From NCBI RefSeq assembly GCF_001429285.1, contig NZ_LMJJ01000040.1, forward strand, positions 168,281 through 232,280: DNA of 64,000 nucleotides. Direction: 5' to 3'. Within the stretch, counting starts at the first letter, position 1. Each line of letters opens with the position of its first letter. The position numbers and the translations under genes are program-made. Under the pieces are notes generated by a model. It searched no databases and was not told the origin of the DNA. It saw only the letters and a program-made list of their open reading frames with translations. This document shows, piece after piece, positions 51,969 through 60,194 of the stretch. Source of the stretch: Ensifer sp. Root278 (GTDB lineage: Bacteria > Pseudomonadota > Alphaproteobacteria > Rhizobiales > Rhizobiaceae).

Positions 51969-52892
51969 GTGGACCAGATGACGAAGCGGCCGATGCCGAC
52001 GGAGGAGGGGATCCTCGCCTTTCACCGCCGCTGCGAGGCGTTCTATCCGGCCGATGCGGTCGATGCCTCGATCGAGCAGCAGCGCCAATGGTACGACGCG
52101 CTTTGCGCCGAATTCGATGCGCCGAGCCCGGCCGGTCTCACCCGCGAGGATAGGCTCGTCGATGGCCGCATCCCGATCTGGCGCTATTGGCCGGCGACCG
52201 TTTCGACGAAGACCCGCATCTACTACATCCATGGCGGCGGCTTCGTCGTCGGTTCGCTTAACAGCCATGATGCGATCTGCGCCGAGCTGGCGGATTTTGC
52301 TGGGGCAGAGCTGGTATCGGTCGATTATCGCCTGGCGCCCGAGCATGTCTGGCCAGCGGCCTTCGAGGATTGTTATGCGGTGCTGCAGGAGTTGCTCGCC
52401 GATGGTCGCCCGGTCGTCGTTGCCGGCGACAGCGCCGGTGGCAATCTCACGGCCGGCATCGTGCTCAAGGCGCGAGCGGAGGCGCTCGCCGGCATCGTCG
52501 GCCAGGTGCTGATCTATCCGGGTCTCGGTGGCGACCTCGTGTCCGGCTCCTATGTGGAGATGGCCGAAGCACCGGGGCTGACGACCGCCGATACCAGCTA
52601 TTATCGCAAGATCCTGCAGGCGCCTGCCGACAATCCCTTCGCAGCGCCCTTGGCGGAAAAGGATCTCTCGGGCTTGCCGCCGACCTATATCACCGGCGCC
52701 TTCTTCGATCCCTTGCGCGATGACGCCCGGATCTATGCCGCGCGCCTTGCTACGGCCGGCGTCAACGTCACCTTCCGCGAGGAGCCGCAGATGATCCACG
52801 CCTGGCTGCGGGCGCGGCACATGAGCGAGGGCGCGCGGGAAGGGTTTCGGCGGCTGGCCGAGGGCGTGGCGGTACTTGCAGGAACCCGCTGA
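51969..52892 (+). CDS. HSL-type alpha/beta-hydrolase (esterase)
   Basis: This 307-residue enzyme has the HSL family motif YYIHGGGFVVGS (oxyanion hole), the nucleophile Ser155 in GDSAGGNL, FFDPLRDDARIYAARL with the acid, and QMIHAWL with the catalytic His. It should hydrolyse short-chain esters. A GTG at 51969 with AGGAGG upstream is the best start; ATG 51978 is a possible one. It is divergent from lysR. Confidence 0.93.
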   Translation: MDQMTKRPMPTEEGILAFHRRCEAFYPADAVDASIEQQRQWYDALCAEFDAPSPAGLTREDRLVDGRIPIWRYWPATVSTKTRIYYIHGGGFVVGSLNSHDAICAELADFAGAELVSVDYRLAPEHVWPAAFEDCYAVLQELLADGRPVVVAGDSAGGNLTAGIVLKARAEALAGIVGQVLIYPGLGGDLVSGSYVEMAEAPGLTTADTSYYRKILQAPADNPFAAPLAEKDLSGLPPTYITGAFFDPLRDDARIYAARLATAGVNVTFREEPQMIHAWLRARHMSEGAREGFRRLAEGVAVLAGTR

Positions 52893-52948
52893 CAATTGGT
52901 GCGTTGCCGTTCCGGGCGGAAAGCTGCGTCACGCTATTTCTATCAGTG

Positions 52949-53671
52949 CTAGCTTTTCGCCTTGAACACCAGCACGGGGTTTGCCCGGAAGGCCTGCGGG
53001 AAGAGCGCCCGCAAGTTCTCGATCTTCGGCATGTCGTTGTAGACGATATAGGGGTGCGTCGGATTTCGCGTCAGGAAATCCTGATGATAGTCCTCGGCGG
53101 CGTAGAATCCCCTAAAGGGTGAGACTTCCGTAACGATCGCCGCGGGGAAGGCGCGTGACTTGCCGAGTTCGGCGATATAGGCGTCGGCGATGCGCTTCTG
53201 CTCATCCGTGACGGCAAAGAGCGCCGACCGGTATTGGGTGCCATGGTCAGGGCCCTGGTAATTGAGCTGTGTCGGGTTGTGGGCGACGGAGAAGAAGACC
53301 TGCAGCAGTCCTCCATAGGTCACCTCGCGCGGATCGTAGATGACCTCCACTGATTCCGCGTGGCCGGTCTTGCCGCCGCTGACCGTCTCGTAGTCGGCGG
53401 TCGCGGCGCTGCCGCCGGAGTAGCCCGAAACGGCTTTTTTCACGCCTTTGACATGCTGGAAAACGCCCTGAACGCCCCAGAAGCAGCCGCCGGCAAAGAC
53501 GGCGATCTCCGTCGTGCCGGACACTTTCTCGTCGAGCGAGGGCGGTGGGATGACGACGGCCGGTTCCTGGGCGGCGGCGAGCGGTACCGCCGCCAGCAGC
53601 GCGGCGAAGGTAGCCGTCAGCATCCCGAGGGGTCTGTAAGAGGCATGTGCCGACTTGCTGCTCAACGCCAT
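52949..53671 (-). CDS. msrA: Peptide-methionine (S)-S-oxide reductase, exported
   Basis: This 240-residue MsrA has the catalytic motif AGGCFWGVQGVF with Cys63, then YSGGSAATADYETVSGGKTGHAESVEVIYDP and YHQDFL. A signal peptide (GMLTATFAALLAAVPLAAAQ) sends it to the periplasm, so it repairs oxidised methionine in envelope proteins. The resolving cysteines of longer MsrA are absent. GGAGGAA sets the start at 53671. Confidence 0.95.
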   Translation of the reverse strand: MALSSKSAHASYRPLGMLTATFAALLAAVPLAAAQEPAVVIPPPSLDEKVSGTTEIAVFAGGCFWGVQGVFQHVKGVKKAVSGYSGGSAATADYETVSGGKTGHAESVEVIYDPREVTYGGLLQVFFSVAHNPTQLNYQGPDHGTQYRSALFAVTDEQKRIADAYIAELGKSRAFPAAIVTEVSPFRGFYAAEDYHQDFLTRNPTHPYIVYNDMPKIENLRALFPQAFRANPVLVFKAKS

Positions 53672-53824
53672 CATTTCCTCCACCACCCGGTTTCCACTCC
53701 GGGCGCTTGATGACTTCATGTTTTCACGGGAATGACAATGGTCAAATCGCGTTCGCGTGCTTCACGCCAACGTGACGATCCGCTACCACTTCAGCCGATC
53801 AGATGCGCAAACGGGGAAGATGTC

Positions 53825-54226
53825 ATGGCTGGCGAAACGGACCTCGCAAAACTCCTGGCGACGATGAACCCGGTGCTGTTTCCGCAGACCTATGTCTACT
53901 GCACCGTCGCCTATCGGGATGCGGCGCGCTACGAAATGCTGGAGCCGCTTGCCACCTATCGCGAGGACGAGGGGCTGACGCTGGTCCTTGCCCGTAGTGC
54001 TGCGGACGAGGCGGGGCTCGATTACGGTCCGCTGCTTCGGCGCATCACGCTCAATGTGCATTCGGCGCTGGAAGCCATTGGTCTGACTGCGGCTGTCTCG
54101 GCGGCGCTGACGCGCGAGGGCATCAGCGCCAATGTGATCGCGGCCTATTATCACGACCACATCTTCGTGCCGGAAGCGGATGCCGAACGGGCGCTGGACG
54201 CGCTGCGGGCCTTGACCGTCGCCTGA
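53825..54226 (+). CDS. ACT domain-like protein
   Basis: This 133-residue protein fits the ACT_7/DUF2241-type layout: LAKLLATMNPVLFPQTYVYCTVAY near the start, EDEGLTLVLARSAADEAGL, then LTREGISANVIAAYYHDHIFVPEADAERALDALRAL at the end. ACT domains bind amino acids or similar small ligands. It is not fused to an enzyme. The start at 53825 follows GGGGAAG. Confidence 0.85.
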   Translation: MAGETDLAKLLATMNPVLFPQTYVYCTVAYRDAARYEMLEPLATYREDEGLTLVLARSAADEAGLDYGPLLRRITLNVHSALEAIGLTAAVSAALTREGISANVIAAYYHDHIFVPEADAERALDALRALTVA

Positions 54227-54254
54227 CGCGGTACAACTCCCGGCGGACCGCGCC

Positions 54255-54674
54255 TCACATGAAGCGCGTGTCTTCCGGTGGGTTGAAATGGTCGTCAGCG
54301 CGGCCGTTTTCGTAGATGATGGGCGCTTCGCCCAGTTCCGCGTCGCTGACGCCATCGAGGCAGGCGGCGTTGACTGCGTAGAAGTGGCCAAGAAAATCCT
54401 TGTGGTAGCCGCGCGAGAAGGGGCGGACGCCGCAGCGGCTGCAGAAATAGTGGTCGACGTCGCCCTCGATCCAGCCCGAGTTATCGGCCCGATAGCTCGT
54501 GAGCTTGTCTTTGCCGGTGGTGATCCCGAACTCCTCGCGAAGGGCAAAGGCCTTCTGCATCCGTGTCTTTGCGCAGAAGGAACAGTTGCAGCGGCGAACG
54601 CCCTGGGCGAGATCGAGCTGGCATTCGAAGGTGACGGCACGGCAGTGGCAGCTACCGCGATAGAGCTTTTTCAT
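54255..54674 (-). CDS. GFA (CENP-V) family protein
   Basis: This 139-residue protein has the GFA zinc pattern: RGSCHCRAVTFEC, RRCNCSFCAKTR, and YFCSRCGVRPFSRG, which supply the seven or so cysteines. It is a separate subgroup from the one at 851-1195. The usual name refers to formaldehyde activation, but that is not shown for most members. GGGAGGAAACC precedes the ATG. Confidence 0.9.
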   Translation of the reverse strand: MKKLYRGSCHCRAVTFECQLDLAQGVRRCNCSFCAKTRMQKAFALREEFGITTGKDKLTSYRADNSGWIEGDVDHYFCSRCGVRPFSRGYHKDFLGHFYAVNAACLDGVSDAELGEAPIIYENGRADDHFNPPEDTRFM

Positions 54675-54781
54675 CGGTTTCCTCCCTTCGGGCGCATGTC
54701 ACCGTTCGCCGGCCGATGGCCCACGTTGCTGGGTGCAGCGTTGATTGCGTTCTGATGCCGCGGCGACTTGCGCCGCGGGTG

Positions 54782-56383
54782 TTATCCGACGTTGCCCGAG
54801 GGCGCTGCCTCGTCGACCAGCGCCGTGGCCTTGCCGTCGCCGTCATCGCTCGCCTTGCGCAGGAGCAGGAAGGCCATGAGCGCGGTGGCGAGCGACAGGA
54901 ATACGCAGATCGAGGCGGTGAAGGCGAAGGACTGGGTGAAGACGTCACGTGCCGCCGTCAATAGACGCTCGGCTTCAGCCGACGGTAGATCGGCGGCGAC
55001 GGCCACCGCGCCGCCGAGCGTCTGCCGGGCCGCGGCGATCGTCTCTTCCGGCAGGCCGGTTACCACCAGCCCGTCCATGCGGCCGCGATAGGCCGAGGTC
55101 AGCAGGCTGCCGAGCACGGCAATGCCGAGCGCGCCGCCGAATTCGAAGCTGGTCTCGGAGATCGCCGAGGCTGCGCCGGCACGTTCCGGCGGCGCCGAGC
55201 CGACGATCATGTCCGTCGTCAGCGTCCCGACCGAGGCAAAGCCGAGGCAGAGCACGACGAGACCCGTCGTGACGAGCAGCGGGCTGCTCGACGTGCCCAC
55301 CTGGGTGCAGATCGCAAAACCGATGGCCGCCAGCACGAAACCCGCGGCAATCAGGTTGGAGGCGGCGACGCGTGTGGCAAGCATCGGAACCCCCATCGAA
55401 GCGAGGATCATCGCGACGCCCGTTGGCATCGACCAGAGTCCGGCGACGAAAGGCGAAAGCCCGAGGACGAGCTGCAGATACTGCGCCACGAACAGGAACG
55501 CGCCGAAGCCTACGAACATGCCGAGGATGTTGACGCCGAGCGCCGCGCTGAAGGTCGGTGTCTTGAACAGCCTCAGATCGATCAAGGGATCGGCAAGCCG
55601 GAGCTGGCGCCGTGCAAACAGGATTGCGACGGCGATGCCGAGAAGGATGAAGAAGATCGCCGTCGTGTCGAGCCCGGCCTCGGCGATATGCTTCACGCCG
55701 TAGATTGCCGAAAGCACTGATATCAGCGACTGGGCAGCGCTGACCAGATCGATCCGACCGGCCTCGGGATCACGGAACTCCGGCAGCAGGATCGGTCCGA
55801 GAACCAGGATCAGCACCATGACGGGAACGGCGAGAAGGAAGACCGAGCCCCACCAGAATTGCGACAGCATGAGGCCGCCGACAACGGGCCCGATGGCACC
55901 GCCGGCGGAGAAGCTGGCAAGCCAGACGCCGATTGCGAAAGTGCGCTGCCTGTCGTCCAGGAACATGTTGCGGATCAAGGAGAGGGTGGAGGGTGCAAGC
56001 GTCGCCGCCGCGACGCCGAGCACGGCACGTGCGAGGATCAAGGTTTCGGCGTTCCAGGCAAATGCGGCGAAGATCGAGGCGAGGCCGAAGGCGATCGAAC
56101 CGATCATCAGCAGCCGCCGGCGGCCGATGCGGTCGCCGAGCGTTCCCATTGTTATCAGTGAACCGGCGACCATGAAGCCGTAGATGTCGATGATCCAGAG
56201 AAGCTGGGCGGCGGAGGGCTTCAGCTCCTCGGTCAGCTGCGGGACCGCGAGGTTCAGCACGGTCAGGTCCATGGAATAGAGCATGCAGGGCAGGGCCAGC
56301 ACGGCGAGCCCGATCCATTCGCGCCGGCTCGCCCTAGGGGGGGCGGGCGTAGCAGCGCTTTGCAGGTTTGCGATCTCAGACAT
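54782..56383 (-). CDS. DHA2-type MFS exporter
   Basis: This 533-residue protein has 14 membrane spans and DHA2 family motifs: LDLTVLNLAVPQL-like MDLTVLNLAVPQLTEEL (motif D1), TMGTLGDRIGRRRLLMIGS (motif A), and GVAAATLAPSTLSLIRNMF (motif B). It resembles QacA/SmvA-like proton antiporters that export cationic drugs, biocides or natural products. The start overlaps the previous SRPBCC stop by eight bases, so the two genes are coupled. Confidence 0.92.
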   Translation of the reverse strand: MSEIANLQSAATPAPPRASRREWIGLAVLALPCMLYSMDLTVLNLAVPQLTEELKPSAAQLLWIIDIYGFMVAGSLITMGTLGDRIGRRRLLMIGSIAFGLASIFAAFAWNAETLILARAVLGVAAATLAPSTLSLIRNMFLDDRQRTFAIGVWLASFSAGGAIGPVVGGLMLSQFWWGSVFLLAVPVMVLILVLGPILLPEFRDPEAGRIDLVSAAQSLISVLSAIYGVKHIAEAGLDTTAIFFILLGIAVAILFARRQLRLADPLIDLRLFKTPTFSAALGVNILGMFVGFGAFLFVAQYLQLVLGLSPFVAGLWSMPTGVAMILASMGVPMLATRVAASNLIAAGFVLAAIGFAICTQVGTSSSPLLVTTGLVVLCLGFASVGTLTTDMIVGSAPPERAGAASAISETSFEFGGALGIAVLGSLLTSAYRGRMDGLVVTGLPEETIAAARQTLGGAVAVAADLPSAEAERLLTAARDVFTQSFAFTASICVFLSLATALMAFLLLRKASDDGDGKATALVDEAAPSGNVG

Positions 56384-56840
56384 GTTCGACGTAATCCTTG
56401 AGCCGCTCGAGGCACTCGCCCCAGCCTTCCTGGTGCGAGTCGCGCTCCTCGACGGTCTCGAATGGTGTTTGCTGGAAGGTCAGCCGTGTCCGGCCGCCGA
56501 TATCGGCAAAGGAAACCGTGACCAGCGTGTCGGCGCCGGGCTCGCCGTCTTCATCCCAGGCGAAGGTGAAGACGAGCTTTTCGGGCTCGCGCACTTCGCG
56601 ATAGACGCCGCTCATCCAGTAGTCCTGGCCTTCGGGCGAGCGGATGCAGGCGCGCCAAGCGCCGCCCGGACGGAAGTCCATGTTCACCGAATGCGGCGTG
56701 AAATCCCGCGGTCCCCACCAGCGCAGCATGTGCTCGGGCGTCGACCAGACCTTGAAGACGAGGCTCACCGGCGCTTCGAAGTCGCGCACGATTTCCAGTC
56801 CGATGTCCTTGCGCGTTGCGTTTGCGGTCGCCGGTGTCAT
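56376..56840 (-). CDS. SRPBCC (AHSA1-like) domain protein
   Basis: This 154-residue protein has the AHSA1 fold: EIVRDFEAPVSLVFKVWSTPEHMLRWWGPRDFT, then FRPGGAWRACIRSPEGQDYWMSGVYREV and TRLTFQQTPFETVEERDSHQEGWGECLERL. It binds a hydrophobic ligand in a deep cleft. It is the first gene of a pair with the MFS exporter. GAGGAGG precedes the start. It is intact, whereas the SRPBCC at 20960-23080 is broken. Confidence 0.92.
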   Translation of the reverse strand: MTPATANATRKDIGLEIVRDFEAPVSLVFKVWSTPEHMLRWWGPRDFTPHSVNMDFRPGGAWRACIRSPEGQDYWMSGVYREVREPEKLVFTFAWDEDGEPGADTLVTVSFADIGGRTRLTFQQTPFETVEERDSHQEGWGECLERLKDYVEHV

Positions 56841-56964
56841 GAAGCCTCCTCGCTTGGCGCCCCAATGCGCCCAGTCCTTAACCGTAGAGTTATTTAACTT
56901 ATCGGTTAATATCTGCGCGCGAAGGCGCTTGTCAAGGTAGGCTCAAGCGGTGATCTGATTTTTG

Positions 56965-57534
56965 TCAATTTGGCGGGAAGGGCAGGCACCGCGTCTTCAG
57001 CCGGGCGAGCACCCGGCCGAAGGCGCCGGGATCGTCAAGGCTGCGGGCGAGGATCAACGCCCCCTGAATGCCGCCGACGATTTCCTCGGCGAGCGGGTTG
57101 CATTCCGCCTTTGGCGTGCCGGCGCGTTCAAGCGTCGCAGCGAGATCGGCGCGCCAGTCGGAGAAGTAACCGTTGAGTTCGCGAGCGAAACGGTCGTGCG
57201 CGCCGCTTGCGGCGATCACGCCCATCAGGCAGAGCCTGCGGCCCTGGCGGAAATAGTTGTCCACGCCCGCAAACATTGCCTCCAGCGCTTGCGCCGGATC
57301 TTCGGCGTGGCGCAGTGCTTCGAAGATGTGGGTGCGGAACCACGCGGCGATATCGCCGAGCACGGCCTCGGCCATCTCCTCCTTACCGCCGGGGAAAAAA
57401 TGGTAGAGGCTGCCTTTGCCAAGGCCGGTCTTTTCGGTGATCAGGCTGAGGCTGGTGCCGTCATAGCCATGCTCGCGGAAGATTTCCGCCAGCGTGGCGA
57501 TGACGTCCTGACGTTCGGCGACGATGCGGCTCAT
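56965..57534 (-). CDS. TetR/AcrR-family regulator
   Basis: This 189-residue protein has a TetR helix-turn-helix: RQDVIATLAEIFREHGYDGTSLSLITEKTGLGKGSLYHFFPGGKEEMAEAVL. The C-terminal part has the LmrA/YxaF-like RLCLMGVIAASGAHDRFARELN block, and a single Cys may sense reactive compounds. Its start overlaps the HPP stop (ATGA), so the two share one message. A long operator precedes the operon. Confidence 0.93.
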   Translation of the reverse strand: MSRIVAERQDVIATLAEIFREHGYDGTSLSLITEKTGLGKGSLYHFFPGGKEEMAEAVLGDIAAWFRTHIFEALRHAEDPAQALEAMFAGVDNYFRQGRRLCLMGVIAASGAHDRFARELNGYFSDWRADLAATLERAGTPKAECNPLAEEIVGGIQGALILARSLDDPGAFGRVLARLKTRCLPFPPN

Positions 57535-58025
57535 GCCGGTTTCCTCACAAGCGGATACTCGACCCGGGCGAAGCGGTGGAACAGCGCGCCGACCGCGACG
57601 AGGATCAGCGAGCCGGTGAGCACCGGGAAGAGCAGGAACTCGAAACCGGGATCGGCGGCGAAGACGACGAGCGGATTGGCGCCCGCCGGCGGATGGGTGA
57701 TGCGCAGCGCCGCCATCAGCGCGATCGCCGCGCCGACAGCGATCGCCACCGCCCACCATTCGTTGGGGAAAAAGGCCCTCAAGACCAGGCCGACGAGGGT
57801 GGCGACGACATGGCCGCCGACGACATTGGCCGGCTGCGACAGAGGGCTTGATGCGACCGAGAAAATCAGCACGCAGCTGGCGCCGAAGGGCGCCATCAGC
57901 ATGGGATGGCCGACAAGATTGGTGAGCGCGCCTACGGCAGCAATGGCGACAAGGCCGCCGATGCCGGCGATGAGGCCGCGGTTGATATGAACGGGAGGCT
58001 GGTGACGCGAGAAGAAGTGGCGCAT
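57531..58025 (-). CDS. HPP family membrane protein
   Basis: This 164-residue protein has four spans and the HPP signature LRITHPPAGANPLVVF. The other conserved block is MLMAPFGASCVLIFSVASSPLSQPANVVGGH. HPP proteins from cyanobacteria and plants have been linked to nitrite transport, but bacterial members are little known. The start has no strong ribosome site. It is co-transcribed with the TetR gene and should be repressed by it. Confidence 0.9.
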   Translation of the reverse strand: MRHFFSRHQPPVHINRGLIAGIGGLVAIAAVGALTNLVGHPMLMAPFGASCVLIFSVASSPLSQPANVVGGHVVATLVGLVLRAFFPNEWWAVAIAVGAAIALMAALRITHPPAGANPLVVFAADPGFEFLLFPVLTGSLILVAVGALFHRFARVEYPLVRKPA

Positions 58026-58028
58026 TTG

Positions 58029-58063
58029 TGTACCAATCGGTCAAGTGTTTACCGATTGGTACA
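58029..58063 (-). promoter_or_regulatory. TetR operator upstream of HPP-tetR
   Basis: TGTACCAATCGGT (58029-58041) and ACCGATTGGTACA (58051-58063) form a perfect inverted repeat with 13-bp arms and a nine-base spacer. The HPP start codon is three bases downstream. A TTGACT box upstream (leftward reading) would place the -10 box in the operator. Confidence 0.75.
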
Positions 58064-58145
58064 ATGACTTGCCGATGAAGTCAAGAGAGTGCTGCCGGAC
58101 CGGGCGTGGCGGCGGCCAACGGCCCGCCCGTTCCTGGCGCGCACC

Positions 58146-60140
58146 TCACATGAAATCGCGAGGGATGCGCTTCTTGAAGTGCTTCTCGAAGATCTGCCTG
58201 TCACCCTCATAGGCGACGACTTCAGCCTCGGTGATCCACTCGCTTTCGGTGCAGTGGAGCGTCGAGGTCGAGACCGTGCGCACCGACCAGCCGTCGCGCT
58301 TGGCGACACAGGTCCAGGTCGAGGTTCCGATCATCGAGAGCGGATCGTCGGGCGCGATCGACCAGGTTTCGTCGCGGATGTCCTGGGTGGCAAGGCCGGT
58401 CTCAGGATGTTCGGAGAGGCCGGTGTCCTCGTAGATCCGGTAGTGGGTCATGCCGTGGGTCATGTCGCGCTCGACGGTGCGGCTCGATGTACCGCGTGTC
58501 AGTTCGCGGTATTTCGGCAGCGGATCGGGGTTTTCCGGCTCGGGCACGGCGATTTCGCGGTGAGCGCCAAGCAGCGGAAGCGCCAGCGACAGGCTTGATG
58601 TATCGATCGTGAGGCCCGGCTCCGTCGGCGATGGCAGGATCAGCGGCCAGTAGGAGGTGGAGAGCGACACGCGAATGCGGTTGCCCGCGCGGAAGCGATA
58701 GCCGCAGGCGTCGAGCACGAGTGTCACCCGCGTCTTGCGACCCGGTTCCACTGGCCGCGGCTGGGCGTTGCCGTCGCGATGCGCAAGGTTCAGGACGCCG
58801 AAGGCGACGCGGGTCGCGGTGCCATCCGGATGCACGTCGACGAGGCGCACGGCGAGGTTGGCGGTTGCCGCCTGGCAGTTGACATCGACGGTCAGCGTCG
58901 GCTGGCCGAGATAGTCGGCGGCGGCAAGCAGCGGCGCCGTCTCGAATACAAGCGAGCCGGCGTCGTCGATGCGCTGGTCACCGGCCATTTCGGCGTCGGG
59001 CTTCAGGGTGAAATACTCGCCGGATGCCGTCCCGGTATCGAGCGGCGATTTCAGGTAGATCTCGCCGATGCCGGTGCCGCCGGCCGAAGGCGTCAGCCGC
59101 CCGTCATGGGAAACGCCGAAAAGCTGCATCTCCGGCGATGCCCAGGCGTCCTTCGCCACCCAGCGGCCGGGATCGCTGTCGCGCCGGAGCGACGGGCGCG
59201 GGCCATCGAGGATATAGGCGCGCACCTGCGGGCCGTCCTCGGCGCCGTTCTTCTCGTCGCGCAGCCAGCGGTTCCACCAGCGGATCGCCTCGCCGTGAAA
59301 ATCGGCGCGCGGCTTCGGGAAGGCGAAATGCGGATACTTGTGCACCCAGGGCCCGATCAGGGCCTTCGCCTGGTCGCCGAGACCTTCGACTGCCTTCAAG
59401 GGCGTGTTGCGGTAACCGTCGGCCCAGCCGGCGATGACGAGTGCCGGCACCTCGACGCTTCCGAAATCCTCCGCGATCGAGCCGTGCTGCCAGAAGGCGT
59501 CGCGGCGCTGGTGCTTCAGCCATTCCTCCATGAAATAGGGCTCGTTCTCCAGCCGCTCCATCCACATTTCCTTCCAGCGGTCGCCGACGATTGCGGGGTC
59601 GGGCGAGCGCGACTGGTAGCCGAGCATGGTCGCCGCCCAGGAAAGCTGGGCGGATAGGTGGCAGCCGTTCTTGTAGTGGATGTCGTCGTTGTAGCGGTCG
59701 ACCGTCGAGGCGATGGAGATGACGGCTTTCAGCGCCGGCGGCTTCAGGGCTGCGACCTGCAGGCAGTTGAAGCCGCCCCAGGAAATGCCCATCATGCCGA
59801 CCTTGCCATTGGACCAGGGCTGCGCGGCGATCCATTCGACGATCTCGCAGCCGTCCGAAAGCTCGCGCGGCGTGTACTCGCCATCGATGACGCCATCGCT
59901 TTCGCCGGAGCCTCTGATGTCAACGCGCACGCCGGCAATGCCGGCGGCGGCAAAGACGGGATAGGTGGACTCGTCGCGGACACTCGTGCCGCCCTGCTTG
60001 CGGTAGGGCAGGTATTCGAGCACGGCCGGAACCGGCGCGGCTTCCGCGCCGGCGGGCATCCAGATGCGGGCGGCGAGCCGGGTGCCGTCTTTCAGCCGGA
60101 TCCATTCGTTTTCGATCACAGTGAATTCACGTTCTGACAT
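58146..60140 (-). CDS. CocE/NonD-type hydrolase (X-Pro dipeptidyl-peptidase family)
   Basis: This 664-residue enzyme has the CocE layout: an N-terminal hydrolase with EYLPYRKQGGTSVRDESTYPVFAAAGIAGVRVDIRGSGESDG, then nucleophile Ser120 in GMMGISWGGFN, and a C-terminal jelly-roll (GNRIRVSLSTSYWPLILPSP). Family members cut amide or ester bonds at proline-like or acyl groups; cocaine esterase is the model. The C-terminal extension is longer than in CocE. It shares a strand with a peptide-binding protein gene upstream. Confidence 0.9.
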   Translation of the reverse strand: MSEREFTVIENEWIRLKDGTRLAARIWMPAGAEAAPVPAVLEYLPYRKQGGTSVRDESTYPVFAAAGIAGVRVDIRGSGESDGVIDGEYTPRELSDGCEIVEWIAAQPWSNGKVGMMGISWGGFNCLQVAALKPPALKAVISIASTVDRYNDDIHYKNGCHLSAQLSWAATMLGYQSRSPDPAIVGDRWKEMWMERLENEPYFMEEWLKHQRRDAFWQHGSIAEDFGSVEVPALVIAGWADGYRNTPLKAVEGLGDQAKALIGPWVHKYPHFAFPKPRADFHGEAIRWWNRWLRDEKNGAEDGPQVRAYILDGPRPSLRRDSDPGRWVAKDAWASPEMQLFGVSHDGRLTPSAGGTGIGEIYLKSPLDTGTASGEYFTLKPDAEMAGDQRIDDAGSLVFETAPLLAAADYLGQPTLTVDVNCQAATANLAVRLVDVHPDGTATRVAFGVLNLAHRDGNAQPRPVEPGRKTRVTLVLDACGYRFRAGNRIRVSLSTSYWPLILPSPTEPGLTIDTSSLSLALPLLGAHREIAVPEPENPDPLPKYRELTRGTSSRTVERDMTHGMTHYRIYEDTGLSEHPETGLATQDIRDETWSIAPDDPLSMIGTSTWTCVAKRDGWSVRTVSTSTLHCTESEWITEAEVVAYEGDRQIFEKHFKKRIPRDFM

Positions 60141-60194
60141 GTCGTTCTAGCACTCTATCTTTGTTCTTTCGGGCACTTCCGAACGTGGAATTGC

